Assembly: GCF_001590905.1 (NCBI RefSeq)
Contig: NZ_BCTT01000004.1
Location: 1-64,000 of the forward strand
Length of the DNA: 64,000 bases
Direction: 5' to 3'
From: Serratia grimesii NBRC 13537
GTDB taxonomy: Bacteria > Pseudomonadota > Gammaproteobacteria > Enterobacterales > Enterobacteriaceae
Each line of letters starts with the position of its first letter. The first letter of the stretch is position 1. Shown in pieces: positions 18,295-28,047 of the stretch. Both the position numbers and the translations under genes were made by a program. A model generated the notes under the pieces. That model worked only from the letters and a program-made list of their open reading frames with translations, made no database searches and was not told the origin of the DNA.

Positions 18295-19116
18295 TCAAGA
18301 CTGGATAAACGCCAACAGATCGGCATTAAACTGTTCAGGGTCGGTTTGTGCCAACCCGTGTGAAGCACCGGGATAGACTTTCAATTCAGCCTGCCTGACA
18401 AGCTTAGCGGCTTTCAAAGCCGATGCGGCAATCGGCACAATCTGGTCGTCATCGCCGTGCACCAGCAGCGTCGGTTTGTCGATGGCCAGCAGGTCTGCGG
18501 TGTAATCGACTTCGGAAAACTCACGCACGCAGTCATACAACCCCTTCACCCCGCCCTGCATGCCCATCAGCCAGAAGCTGTCCGTCAGCCCGCTATTGAC
18601 CTCGGCCCCCTTGCGGTTGAAGCCGTAAAAAGATACCGCCAAATCCTTGAAGAACTGCGAGCGGTTTTCTGCCGTTCCGCTGCGAATGCCGTCAAAAGCG
18701 GACATCGGCAAGCCCTCTGGATTGGCCGGACTCTGGAGCATCAGCGGCGGCACCGCGCCCACCAGCACCACCTTCGCCACCCTTGCGCTGCCGTGACGGC
18801 CAATATAGTGCGCCACTTCACCACCACCGGTTGAATGCCCCACCAGGATCAGATCCCGCAGATCCAACGCTTCGATCAACTCCGCCAGGTCGTCTGCATA
18901 GCGGTCCATGCTGTTGCCGTCCCAGGTCTGGTCGGAACGCCCATGGCTGCGGCGATCGTGCGCGATAACGCGGTAACCGCTTTGGCCGAAGAAGAGCATT
19001 TGGTTATCCCAGGCGTCGGCGGATAACGGCCAACCGTGAGAAAACAGGATGGGTTGCCCACGGCCCCAATCCTTATAGAAAATACGGGTGCCATCTTGGG
19101 TGGTCAGGATGCTCAT
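18295..19116 (-). CDS. Alpha/beta hydrolase, non-haem chloroperoxidase-like
   Basis: A cofactor-free alpha/beta hydrolase of 273 residues. The nucleophile elbow is GHSTGGG (Ser near 98), the acid is probably D in [10 protein letters not shown], and the catalytic His lies in GASHGLAQT. The oxyanion region is [12 protein letters not shown]. Members of this family act as esterases or perhydrolases. It is first in a unit with DoxX and an MFS exporter, which suggests a detoxification role. Starts at ATG 19116 behind GGGAGACACCC. Confidence 0.88.
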   Translation of the reverse strand: MSILTTQDGTRIFYKDWGRGQPILFSHGWPLSADAWDNQMLFFGQSGYRVIAHDRRSHGRSDQTWDGNSMDRYADDLAELIEALDLRDLILVGHSTGGGEVAHYIGRHGSARVAKVVLVGAVPPLMLQSPANPEGLPMSAFDGIRSGTAENRSQFFKDLAVSFYGFNRKGAEVNSGLTDSFWLMGMQGGVKGLYDCVREFSEVDYTADLLAIDKPTLLVHGDDDQIVPIAASALKAAKLVRQAELKVYPGASHGLAQTDPEQFNADLLAFIQS

Positions 19117-19268
19117 AGGGTGTCTCCCGGTGGTGATAAGGGTAGGTTTTCCGGGTTAACAGTAAGGCAGGAGAGGAAACGGTGATAACGGAATTATTTT
19201 CGGATGATCGCGAGTTTTTTTGCTGAAGATACCGGCCTTGCCTCAGTGCGCAACGCCGGTTGAGTCCG

Positions 19269-20702
19269 TTAGATATTTTCCAGATCGATGCCGCGTGTTT
19301 TGGGACCGAATACCCCAATGACCACCATCACAATCAGCATGCTGGCAACGATAAACACAATGACACCCACCGAGCCACTGTATTGCAGGATCATGCCAAT
19401 AATCAGGCTGCTGAATACCGTCGACAACCGACTAAAAGAATAGCAGAACCCGACAGCACGGGCGCGGATGTAGGTCGGAAATACCTCTGACTGGTAGGAA
19501 TGATAACTGTAGGTCAGCCAAGCATTAGACCAGGTGATGAAAAACCCGCACAGAATTAGCCACAGCGGGTTGTTCTGCATAGCAAAAAGCGAACCGAAAA
19601 CAACCGTGACCAGACAAGAAAGGACTATTTGCCATTTGTTTTCCATCTTGTCGGCATAGCGACTGCACAGCAGCGACCCCAACGGATAAGCCAGAGTAAT
19701 AAAGAAGGCATACAGCAGACTGTGGGTGATCGACGCGCCCTTTCCAGCCAACAAGGCGGGTAACCAGTTACCAAAACCAAAGAAACCTATTGCCTGGAAG
19801 AAATTCATCACCACCAGCATCAAGGTGCGTCCACGGTATCGCGGCGCCCAGATATCTTTAAAGCTGCCCTGCGCCGGTATCTCGTTTTGTATCCCGGTAT
19901 CGCGCAATGGGAACTCTGTTGTTTGGACAACACCGCAACGGCGCTCCATAGCCAACATCACTTGCCGGACCTCTGCGTAACGTCGCTGTTGCGCCAACCA
20001 GCGTGGCGATTCCGGTAACCCTTTACGCACCAGCCAAATCACCAGTGACGCCACCGCACCGGCGATCACCACATAACGCCAGCCACTCAAGCCCAGAATG
20101 GTTTGTGGAACCAACCACCAGGACATCAGCGCCACCGTCGGGACCGACAGAAACTGAATGAAAAAAGAAAAAGCAAACGCCCGGGTGCGCAGATGTGCGG
20201 GCACCCATTCGGTCAGATAGGTATCGATCGTCACCAACTCAATCCCCAGTCCGACACCGACCAGAAAACGCAGGAAGATCACCCACTCTGCCTGGTGCTG
20301 AAAAGCCAGAAACAAAGAAAACACGCCATACCAGGCCAGCGCAAACATAAAGGTCGTGCGTCGGCCAAAGCGATCGGCATAGGGGCTGAGCAGGCTGGCA
20401 CCGATAAACAGGCCAAGAAAGGTCGCGGAGGCAAACGCTGCTTGATCAGAGACGCCGAACACACCTTGCGTCCCCGTATGGAATATACCTTCTGCGATTA
20501 AACCGGTGCTGATATAACCGGTTTGAAACAGGTCGTAGAGTTCAAAAAAGCCCCCTAACGCCAGCAAGGCGATAAACCGCCACAGGCCAGCTGAGGTCGG
20601 TAATGCATCAATTCTCGCTGACAGATCCTGTTCATGGATAGGCGATTGGGCCACTCCATTGTTTTCAGTAACCAAATAGCCACTCACCATTAACCATCCC
20701 AT
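19269..20702 (-). CDS. MFS transporter, metabolite:H+ symporter family
   Basis: An inner-membrane symporter of 477 residues with 12 helices. It has the sugar-porter-like motif DRFGRRTTFMFAL, GVGLGIELVTIDTYLTEWVP in helix 4, PESPRWLAQQRR between the halves, and EVFPTYIRARAVGF in the second half. These fit the metabolite:proton symporters (aromatic acids, sugars, nicotinate-like). The substrate is unknown. ATG at 20690 behind GGGATGG may be the real start. No partner enzyme gene is adjacent. Confidence 0.85.
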   Translation of the reverse strand: MGWLMVSGYLVTENNGVAQSPIHEQDLSARIDALPTSAGLWRFIALLALGGFFELYDLFQTGYISTGLIAEGIFHTGTQGVFGVSDQAAFASATFLGLFIGASLLSPYADRFGRRTTFMFALAWYGVFSLFLAFQHQAEWVIFLRFLVGVGLGIELVTIDTYLTEWVPAHLRTRAFAFSFFIQFLSVPTVALMSWWLVPQTILGLSGWRYVVIAGAVASLVIWLVRKGLPESPRWLAQQRRYAEVRQVMLAMERRCGVVQTTEFPLRDTGIQNEIPAQGSFKDIWAPRYRGRTLMLVVMNFFQAIGFFGFGNWLPALLAGKGASITHSLLYAFFITLAYPLGSLLCSRYADKMENKWQIVLSCLVTVVFGSLFAMQNNPLWLILCGFFITWSNAWLTYSYHSYQSEVFPTYIRARAVGFCYSFSRLSTVFSSLIIGMILQYSGSVGVIVFIVASMLIVMVVIGVFGPKTRGIDLENI

Positions 20703-20881
20703 AACACAATCAATAATTTTCTATGCTATAGGCTCGGTGTCGGAGTTAAATATTTAATTAGCAGACTATGAAAAATAATTAAGCATAAAAAACTGCAGCA
20801 ATCTGTTTTGCTGAGAGAAAGTTTAATCGGGGGGAGGAAACCTGATAGTGAGCTCAAGGCGCACTATCAGTAAGAAGGCGG

Positions 20882-22072
20882 TTAGCGGATGTGGTGGTGT
20901 TGGAACCGTTCACTGCGGTAAAAGTTCAGCAGGCACCAGCCAAGGGCGATCAACGCCAGCGGAGCAGCGACAAAACCTATGTTACCCATGCCCAGATACT
21001 GGCTAACCTGATTGCCCAGCAGTGCACCAGCGCCGATGCCGAAGTTGTATAACCCGGAGTAAATCGACATGGCGACATCGGTCGCATCCGGTGCCAGATT
21101 CAATACCTTGGCCTGCATGGATAAGCCAATCGCCATGATTGCCATGCCCCACACGGCAAACAATAACGTCAGATGGTTTTCATTGCCGGAGGCCGGTAAC
21201 AGCAACAGCAGGCTCAACATCAGCAACGCGATGGCACCGATGAAAAAGCCAGAAGGGAAACGTTCGCTATAGCGGCTAAACAGCAGGCTCCCGATGATAC
21301 CGGCAGCACCGAACAGCAGCAGCATCAGCGTCGTGAAGTTTTCCGACAGCCCTGCCACGGTCTGAATAAAGGGCTCGATATAACTGTAAGCGGTGAAGTT
21401 TGCTGTCACCACAATAATGGTCAGCATATACAGGCTGACCAGTGCCGGGCGCTTAAACAGCATGGGTACGCTGGCCAATGAACCGGAATGTTCGCTTTTC
21501 AGCACCGGCAGCAAACGCCACAGCAGCACCAACGCCAGCGTGGCACAGACGGCGATACCGATAAAGGTCATACGCCAACCCAGGATCTGTCCAACGATAC
21601 GCCCCAGCGGCAAGCCAAGTACCATCGCCAGCGCAGTACCGCCCGCCAGCAAGCTCAGTGCCTGTGCTTTTTTGCCTGCGGGTGCGACACGGATCGCCAG
21701 TGAGGCGGTGATAGACCAGAATACGGCGTGGGCTAGCGCAACACCTGCGCGGGAGATCACCAGCGTGGTGAAGTTCCACGCCACGGCGGTCAACACATGA
21801 CTGGCGATAAACAGAATAAATACCCCGATCAGCAGCTTACGCCGCTCGATCTTGCTGGTCAGCAACATGCACACTAATGAGGCCGAGGCGACGATCCAGG
21901 CATAAATAGTGATGATTAAACCCACCTGCTCGGTCTGCATCGAGAAGCTTTGGGCGATATCACTCAGCAAACCCACCGGAATAAACTCCGTGGTATTGAA
22001 GATAAATGCCGAGACAGCAAGAATGACCACGCGCAACCAGGCAGTTGAGCGAGAGACCTGAGTGTGTTCCAT
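20882..22072 (-). CDS. sotB: SotB sugar efflux transporter
   Basis: A DHA1-type MFS exporter of 396 residues, the same size as E. coli SotB (YdeA), which exports arabinose and IPTG-like sugars. It is recognisable over its length: [51 protein letters not shown] and [16 protein letters not shown] start it at ATG 22072 (MEHTQVSRS); the upstream frame is longer but unsupported. It stands alone. Confidence 0.93.
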   Translation of the reverse strand: MEHTQVSRSTAWLRVVILAVSAFIFNTTEFIPVGLLSDIAQSFSMQTEQVGLIITIYAWIVASASLVCMLLTSKIERRKLLIGVFILFIASHVLTAVAWNFTTLVISRAGVALAHAVFWSITASLAIRVAPAGKKAQALSLLAGGTALAMVLGLPLGRIVGQILGWRMTFIGIAVCATLALVLLWRLLPVLKSEHSGSLASVPMLFKRPALVSLYMLTIIVVTANFTAYSYIEPFIQTVAGLSENFTTLMLLLFGAAGIIGSLLFSRYSERFPSGFFIGAIALLMLSLLLLLPASGNENHLTLLFAVWGMAIMAIGLSMQAKVLNLAPDATDVAMSIYSGLYNFGIGAGALLGNQVSQYLGMGNIGFVAAPLALIALGWCLLNFYRSERFQHHHIR

Positions 22073-22231
22073 GTTAAACGGGATCCGGGCAGGTGCGGGA
22101 AGTAGCGATATTTTAACCAATCGGTGGGACAAATGCGATATGCGTCACACTTTTATTGGGGTGTTTTTTTCTACAGTTTTTTCCGCTAATGGTCTGCTCG
22201 TTGGCAAGCCATTAGCGGATCAGAACGCGGT

Positions 22232-23173
22232 TTACTGACTAATACAGTGTTTTAATGCATCAACCGAAGTCGTAATGCCGGCATCGACGGACATCGTCAG
22301 ATCTTCCATCTCTAACGATACCCAGTCGTTGTAGCCCATCATGCGGACTACCGAGAAAAATGCCTTCCACCACTGCAAATCCTGGCCGCAGCCAACCGCG
22401 ACATAGTTCCAGGCACGCTCCGCAACCTGTTCCACTGGCCGGGTTTCCAATAGCCCGTTGACCGCCATCATGCCACTTTCCAAGCGCACGTCCTTGCCGT
22501 GCACGTGATGAATCGCGTCGCCTAAGCGCCGGGCAACCGCAATAGGGTCAGCACCCATCCAAATCAGATGGCTGGGATCAAGGTTTAGCCCCACCATCGG
22601 CCCTACCGCGTCACGCAACCTGAACAATGTGTCCGGGTTCCACACCAGCATGGAACTGAAGTTTTCCAGCGCAAACTTTTCGATACCGAACGCCTGCGCT
22701 TTATCCACCAGCCGCTGCCAATAGGGGATCGCCACTTCGTTCCATTGATAATCGAGGCAGTTTTTCAGCGTCGGTGGCCAACTGACGGTATAGGTGATCC
22801 AGTTAGGGATGCTGTCACCGGGCGATGCGGGTGGTAATCCGCTCATCATGACGATTTTTTTTACCCCCAGGCTAGCGGCCAGCGCCAAGGTATTGTCGGT
22901 ATCATGGCGATGTTTTTCCCCCAATACACCCGGATCCAGTGGGTTGCCAGAAACGTTCAGCGCGGCAATTTTCATGCCGCGGCTTTCTAATGCTGCCAGC
23001 AACCGCCGACGTTTGCCGGCGTCCTGTAATAAGGTAACGGTATCCAGATGCGGTGCTGAAGACCAACCGCCGGTGGTCATTTCCACGCCAAAAACGCCCA
23101 GTTCACCCAATCGATCCAACATGGCTTCAAACGGCAGGTGGCCCAGACTATCGGTACAGAAAGAAAGCTTCAT
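22232..23173 (-). CDS. Sugar phosphate isomerase/epimerase (xylose isomerase-like TIM barrel)
   Basis: A soluble TIM-barrel enzyme of 313 residues from ATG 23173. Likely metal ligands lie in EKFALENF, the NLDPSHLIWMG block, HHVHGKDVR and the terminal SLEMEDL. It belongs to the AP-endonuclease-2 fold class that isomerises or epimerises sugars and polyols such as inosose. It directly follows a Gfo/Idh/MocA dehydrogenase gene, a common pairing in sugar and inositol catabolism. Twin LacI-type operators stand before the pair. Confidence 0.87.
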   Translation of the reverse strand: MKLSFCTDSLGHLPFEAMLDRLGELGVFGVEMTTGGWSSAPHLDTVTLLQDAGKRRRLLAALESRGMKIAALNVSGNPLDPGVLGEKHRHDTDNTLALAASLGVKKIVMMSGLPPASPGDSIPNWITYTVSWPPTLKNCLDYQWNEVAIPYWQRLVDKAQAFGIEKFALENFSSMLVWNPDTLFRLRDAVGPMVGLNLDPSHLIWMGADPIAVARRLGDAIHHVHGKDVRLESGMMAVNGLLETRPVEQVAERAWNYVAVGCGQDLQWWKAFFSVVRMMGYNDWVSLEMEDLTMSVDAGITTSVDALKHCISQ

Positions 23174-23196
23174 GTTATGTCTCCGCAAAGAAAGGT

Positions 23197-24375
23197 TTAT
23201 TCGAAGGCCACCCAGCGGGCACCCTCGTTGGCGGAACGTACGCAGTTTTCAATCCAGCGCACACCGTCGATCCCGGCGTCGATATCCGGATACACCAATT
23301 GCGCCAGCGCCTGCCGATCGCCCCGGTTGCAGGCATCAATCGCCAGAGCAAATTTCAGGTAGATGTTGGCCCAGGACTCGGTCAGCCCTTCGGTATGCAG
23401 CGCCCCCAACCGCTCCCAGGCGTTGCAGGTCTCGTCCAGATATGGCATGCCGCGATACAGTGTCTGGTTCGGTTGCCCCTGCACCTCATAGCGCAGCTCG
23501 CTGGGATTGACATCACTCCACTCCAGACTGGCTTTGGATCCGACGATACGCATGCGCTGGCTACTCATTGCACCGGCATTGACCGACGAGGCCCACATCC
23601 GCCCCACCGCGCCATTGGCGTAGCGCATCATCACCAGTGCGTTGTCTTCCAGCGGCGCGCGCGAAGGAATAAAGCTTTGCCGATCGCACAGCAGTTCACG
23701 GATCTGCATTTGCGGCATAACCAATTGAGACAGGTAATAGGTGTGGGTGGAAATGTCGCCCAGTACAAAACTGGGGCCGGAGATGTTGGGGTCGATACGC
23801 CATTTTTGCGCTTCGCTGAGACGATCAACTTCGTCCGTGGCATTAAAACCGTGGGTGTATTGCAGGTCTACCATGCGCACTTCACCGATCTGCCCACTGG
23901 CAATCATGGCACGCATTTGCAGCAACAACGGATGGCCGGAAAAACCGTAGGTTACGCCAACGATACGGTTTTTTTCCGCCGCCAACGCCTTGATTTCATA
24001 GGCCTCCTGACGGGTAAAAAACAACGGTTTTTCACAGATGACGTGCAGCCCAGCCAACAGCGCTGCACGGGTGATTTCATAGTGAGTGCCATTAGGCGTG
24101 GCCACGGATACCACTTCGATCCCGTCTTCTCTCTGCGCCTCTTGAGCAAACAGCGTGCGGTAATCCGCGTAGCAACGGTCAGCGTCAACCCCCAGATTTA
24201 CGCCAAACTCACGGCCACGCTCCGGCACAATATCAAATGCCCCCGCCACCAGCACAAAAGCCGTGTTATCCCGTAATGCGCCACAGCGGTGCTTGTAACC
24301 CACCTGCCCCAGCCGCCCACCACCGACCATTGCCCAACGCAGAGGACGTGCCGTTCTTCTTTCGCCATTCAACAT
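23197..24375 (-). CDS. Gfo/Idh/MocA-family oxidoreductase
   Basis: An NAD(P)-dependent dehydrogenase of 392 residues. The N-terminal Rossmann motif is MVGGGRLGQVGYKH; the conserved EKPLFFTRQEAYEI holds the catalytic Lys; the C-terminal beta-sheet domain contains RIDPNISGPSFVLGDISTHTYYL, whose D and H fit the family's catalytic pair. Likely substrates are inositols or other cyclic or acyclic polyols. It is the first gene of a two-gene operon under the twin operators, divergent from the LacI regulator. Confidence 0.88.
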   Translation of the reverse strand: MLNGERRTARPLRWAMVGGGRLGQVGYKHRCGALRDNTAFVLVAGAFDIVPERGREFGVNLGVDADRCYADYRTLFAQEAQREDGIEVVSVATPNGTHYEITRAALLAGLHVICEKPLFFTRQEAYEIKALAAEKNRIVGVTYGFSGHPLLLQMRAMIASGQIGEVRMVDLQYTHGFNATDEVDRLSEAQKWRIDPNISGPSFVLGDISTHTYYLSQLVMPQMQIRELLCDRQSFIPSRAPLEDNALVMMRYANGAVGRMWASSVNAGAMSSQRMRIVGSKASLEWSDVNPSELRYEVQGQPNQTLYRGMPYLDETCNAWERLGALHTEGLTESWANIYLKFALAIDACNRGDRQALAQLVYPDIDAGIDGVRWIENCVRSANEGARWVAFE

Positions 24376-24417
24376 AGTTGCTCCCGAAGTCTAACGTTGC
24401 CAATAATTCTGCCGCAT

Positions 24418-24431
24418 TGCACCCGGGTGCA
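24418..24431. promoter_or_regulatory. LacI-type operator 1
   Basis: TGCACCCGGGTGCA is a perfect 14-base palindrome with a central CG pair. A second identical copy begins 22 bases further on. Confidence 0.85.
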
Positions 24432-24439
24432 AATTTGAA

Positions 24440-24453
24440 TGCACCCGGGTGCA
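24440..24453. promoter_or_regulatory. LacI-type operator 2
   Basis: This second TGCACCCGGGTGCA is centred 22 bases from the first, about two helical turns, so two dimers could bind the same face. Both lie 40-80 bases before the dehydrogenase gene; the remainder up to the LacI start holds no other supported feature. Confidence 0.85.
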
Positions 24454-24696
24454 AAATCAGGTGGCAACTTGACCGCAAAACAAATGCCACTTGCGATGGA
24501 CTATTGGAGATGGTTAAAAATAAGTCAAATACGCTATGAGAAATCTGCTGCTTAGGATCACACATTGCCGATAAAAGGATCCTGAGCCTTGCCCGGTTTG
24601 CCCCATAGATTCCACCGCGTGCGGCGGTCACTCCCGCATCTGACAGCGCTGTGCTAATCTGTTGAACCCATACCGTTTTTTCTTCACGAGCGAAAA

Positions 24697-25728
24697 ATGA
24701 TGGCGAAAAAACCCGGTTCTATCCCGGCACCGACTGCACGTAAAGCGACGGCCAGTGATGTGGCAGCCCGCGCCGGCGTGTCTAAATGGACGGTATCGCG
24801 CGCCTTTACGGACGGCGCATCGATCTCGCCGCAGGCGATGCTGCGCGTTCAAACCGCAGCACGCGAATTGGGTTATCGCCCTAATCTGCTGGCGCGGAGC
24901 CTGTCGAAAAAAAGCACCCGCATTATCGGGCTGGTGGCGGACGAACTGAAAAACCCGCATATCTTTACGCTGCTGGACGAAGTCACCCGGCACTTGCAAA
25001 GCCGCGGCTATATGGCATTGCTGCTGAACATCACCTCGGAAAACGACTATGAATCGGTGCTGACGCTGGCCGATCAAATGCAGGTGGACGGCCTGCTGTT
25101 TCTTGGCACCCTGCTCAATGACCGGCTAATTACGCTGGCGCAGGATATTCACCATATTCCGCTGGTGGTGCTTTATCGCTACAGCGAAAGCCCGTATATC
25201 CAGGTATTGGCGACCAATGGCTATCAGGCCGGGCAAGAAATCGGAGAATTGTTACTCGCGCAGGGTCATCAACGCATGGGGTATCTGGCAGGGCCAGTGA
25301 GTGAATCCACCCAGTTACGCCGTCTTGACGGTTTTCGTGCAGCATTGGCGGAGAAACAACGTGACATCAGCGTGGTGCTACAGGCTCCGCATTATCAACG
25401 CCTCTGCGGCATGGAGGCGTTTACGGCCTACCTGGCCGCCACCCCGCCGGAACAGCGGGTTGAGGCGATTTTTTGTGAAAACGATATTCTGGCGGTAGGC
25501 GTGATCGACGCCATGCGTGCCCTGCCGGACTGCGCACCCATTGCCGTGGTGGGCTTTGACGACATTGAGCTGGCCGCCTCCCCCAGCTACCAGTTAACCA
25601 CCTACCGCCAACCCATGCAGTCGCTGATTGCCGAAGGCATTCATTGTCTGACACAGGCTTTCGAACCCGGCGGACAAACGTTGTATACCGGAGAATTAAT
25701 CATCCGACAGTCGCATATTAAACAATAA
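24697..25728 (+). CDS. LacI-family transcriptional regulator
   Basis: A 343-residue repressor. The helix-turn-helix (about 18-45: ATASDVAARAGVSKWTVSRAF) is followed by the hinge helix LARSLSKKST, and residues 63-340 form the periplasmic-binding-protein-like sensor domain. The PVVLYRYSE and VVGFDDIELAASPSYQLTTYRQP blocks are typical. It diverges from the oxidoreductase/isomerase pair and is the obvious reader of the twin TGCACCCGGGTGCA operators. The inducer is unknown, presumably a sugar or polyol. The start may be either of two adjacent ATG codons. Confidence 0.93.
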   Translation: MMAKKPGSIPAPTARKATASDVAARAGVSKWTVSRAFTDGASISPQAMLRVQTAARELGYRPNLLARSLSKKSTRIIGLVADELKNPHIFTLLDEVTRHLQSRGYMALLLNITSENDYESVLTLADQMQVDGLLFLGTLLNDRLITLAQDIHHIPLVVLYRYSESPYIQVLATNGYQAGQEIGELLLAQGHQRMGYLAGPVSESTQLRRLDGFRAALAEKQRDISVVLQAPHYQRLCGMEAFTAYLAATPPEQRVEAIFCENDILAVGVIDAMRALPDCAPIAVVGFDDIELAASPSYQLTTYRQPMQSLIAEGIHCLTQAFEPGGQTLYTGELIIRQSHIKQ

Positions 25729-25775
25729 TAATATCAAGAGACGGCGAGAAATCTGGTTACTCTATTGAGGTCATT

Positions 25776-26462
25776 ATGTCAGCTATCTATGATTGGTCCG
25801 TGTTGGCATTACGCCGTATTTACGATCGTCGCATTAGCGGTACACCCGTGCTCGACAGTGCACACCTGTTCCCTGATGCCCAGCGCTTTACCGGCCAGTG
25901 GCAACAGATACGTGAAGAGGCGCTGACCGTAGCGGAAGATCTGCGTAATATTCCGCGATTTCACGAGATTATGATCGAACAGGCGTCGATCTCCGACAAT
26001 GATGCGCGCGACTGGCGTATGTTTATCATGAAAGCCTATGGCCAGCCGATTGCGCGTAATCTGGCACGCTGCCCAACATTGGCTGGGCTGATTGCCTCAT
26101 CCCCCGACGTCCTTTCCGCTTCGCTGTCCTTCCTGGCACCCGGGAAACAAGTGCCGGCACACCGTGGCCCGTTCCGCGGCATTCTGCGTGGCTATCTGGT
26201 GTTATCGATGCCTAAACGTGCCGATGGTCTGCCTGCCGCCGTGTTGAAAGTTGACGGGCAAGAATACCGCCTGAACGACGGAGAATTTATGCTGTGGGAC
26301 GATACCTTCGAACACGAAGTCTGGAATGACAGCGCTGAGGTGCGCACCGTGTTGCTGCTGGATATCCGCCGCCGCGATTTACCCTCCGGGCTGCGGATCC
26401 TGTCCAGTGGCATCATCGCACTGGTGCGGCTGAACGTACGCTGGATCCAGCGCCAGTTCTAG
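25776..26462 (+). CDS. Aspartyl/asparaginyl beta-hydroxylase-family dioxygenase
   Basis: A 2-oxoglutarate/Fe(II)-dependent dioxygenase of 228 residues. The jelly-roll core has the first metal His in PAHRGPFRG, a second in DDTFEHEVWND, and the Arg for 2-oxoglutarate in VRTVLLLDI. The family includes LpxO, which hydroxylates lipid A acyl chains, and peptide hydroxylases. There is no membrane anchor at the N-terminus, but the last 20 residues are hydrophobic and basic. It ends convergent with livF, the stop codons overlapping. Confidence 0.82.
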   Translation: MSAIYDWSVLALRRIYDRRISGTPVLDSAHLFPDAQRFTGQWQQIREEALTVAEDLRNIPRFHEIMIEQASISDNDARDWRMFIMKAYGQPIARNLARCPTLAGLIASSPDVLSASLSFLAPGKQVPAHRGPFRGILRGYLVLSMPKRADGLPAAVLKVDGQEYRLNDGEFMLWDDTFEHEVWNDSAEVRTVLLLDIRRRDLPSGLRILSSGIIALVRLNVRWIQRQF

Positions 26463-27175
26463 GCGCCGCCCAGATAAGCTTTCCTCACCTCCGGATCGTT
26501 TAGCAGCTCTGCGCCGCTACCGGTCAGACGGATTTGGCCGTTGACCATGACATAGCCGCGATCGGACAGCTTCAGCGCATGGTTGGCATTCTGTTCCACC
26601 AGAAACAACGTCATGCCCCCACGGGTTAACTCCTGCAATATGCTGAAGATCTGTTTGACGATGATCGGTGCCAATCCCAGGCTCGGCTCGTCCAGCAACA
26701 GCAGTTTTGGTCGACTCATCAGTGCCCGGGCAATCGCTAACATTTGTTGCTCACCGCCGGACATGGTCATCGCGCGCTGGTTACGCCGCTCCTTTAGACG
26801 TGGGAACAGATCGAACATGCGCAACAAATCCTCATCTACATAGCGATTGCCAATGGTAATGGTGCCCATCAGCAGGTTTTCCTCCACGCTCATGTCCGGA
26901 AAAATACGCCGCCCTTCGGGGGCCTGAGCGATGCCGCTGCTGGCGACATAATGGGTAGAACGCTGGCTGATGTCCTCACCGCGAAACAGGATCTGCCCGC
27001 CGCTGATACGCGGCTGACCGAAAATCGACATCAGTAACGTCGACTTACCCGCACCGTTGGCGCCAATCAGCGCCACCGTTTCCCCTTCATTCACCTGCAA
27101 CGAGACCTGCTGCAACGCCTGGATCGGACCGTAAAACACGTCCACGCTGCGAAACTCCAACATCACATTGCTCAT
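26459..27175 (-). CDS. livF: LivF: branched-chain amino acid ABC ATPase
   Basis: ATPase of 238 residues with Walker A GANGAGKST, signature MSGGEQQMLAIARAL and Walker B LLLLDEPSLGL. It works with LivG on the cytoplasmic side of the LivHM permease for Leu, Ile and Val uptake. The livG stop and livF start overlap by 4 bases. Last gene of the operon. Confidence 0.93.
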   Translation of the reverse strand: MSNVMLEFRSVDVFYGPIQALQQVSLQVNEGETVALIGANGAGKSTLLMSIFGQPRISGGQILFRGEDISQRSTHYVASSGIAQAPEGRRIFPDMSVEENLLMGTITIGNRYVDEDLLRMFDLFPRLKERRNQRAMTMSGGEQQMLAIARALMSRPKLLLLDEPSLGLAPIIVKQIFSILQELTRGGMTLFLVEQNANHALKLSDRGYVMVNGQIRLTGSGAELLNDPEVRKAYLGGA

Positions 27176-28047
27176 CCCGCCAGTTCCTCTTCATCTGCGC
27201 CAAGGTAAGCGGCGATCACCGAATCGTTATGCTGGATTTCTTTCGGCGTGCCTTCGGCGATCACATCGCCGTGATCAAGCACGATCACCCGATCGGAGAT
27301 CTCCATTACCATACCCATATCGTGTTCGATCAACAGCACCGTGATGCCGTGATGCTGGCGCAGAAAACGGATAATACGGCTCAGGGTCGCCGTCTCCACC
27401 GGGTTCAGTCCGGCGGCAGGTTCGTCGAGACAGATCATCTCCGGCGTGGTGCACATTGCTCGCGCGATCTCCAGCCGTCGCTGCTGGCCGTAGGACATTT
27501 CCCCCGCCAGTCGGTTTGCACAGTCCACCAGTTCCACCACTTCCAGCCAGTAAAAGGCACGATCCAGCGCCTGGCTTTCTGCCCGGCGGTAACCCGGCGT
27601 ATTGAGCACGCCGGCGATCAGATTGCGGTTGCTCAGCATGTGCTGCGCCACCAGCAGGTTCTCCACCACCGACATTTCGCGGAACAAACGGATGTTCTGG
27701 AAGGTGCGCGCCAGCCCGGCACGATTGACCAGGTGGGTGCCGCCAAACATTTTGTAGTAAACGCGCGAGCCCAGGCGTTTCGGGTTAACCCAGTCACCGG
27801 CGCGGAATTTCTGCCCCAACACCTGGATCACGTCGGTCGGCCGCTTATGGGTGTTGAGCAGGATCGCGCCGCCGGTGGCGCGATAAAAACCGGTCAGACA
27901 GTTGAATACCGTGGTTTTCCCGGCACCGTTGGGGCCAATCAGCGCGGTGATGGAACCGCGCTCTACAGCCAGATTGACGTCATTGAGTGCCTTGATGCCG
28001 CCGAAATGCATCATCAGATGCTCAACCTTAAGGATAGCGTCGTTCAT
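27172..28047 (-). CDS. livG: LivG: branched-chain amino acid ABC ATPase
   Basis: The second ATPase of the importer, 291 residues. It has Walker A GPNGAGKTT, the long family insert with LGSRVYYKMFGGTHLVNRAGLARTFQ split by the Q-loop, the signature MSYGQQRRLEIARAM and Walker B MICLDEPAAGL. It overlaps livM upstream and livF downstream by 4 bases each, so translation is coupled. Confidence 0.93.
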   Translation of the reverse strand: MNDAILKVEHLMMHFGGIKALNDVNLAVERGSITALIGPNGAGKTTVFNCLTGFYRATGGAILLNTHKRPTDVIQVLGQKFRAGDWVNPKRLGSRVYYKMFGGTHLVNRAGLARTFQNIRLFREMSVVENLLVAQHMLSNRNLIAGVLNTPGYRRAESQALDRAFYWLEVVELVDCANRLAGEMSYGQQRRLEIARAMCTTPEMICLDEPAAGLNPVETATLSRIIRFLRQHHGITVLLIEHDMGMVMEISDRVIVLDHGDVIAEGTPKEIQHNDSVIAAYLGADEEELAG

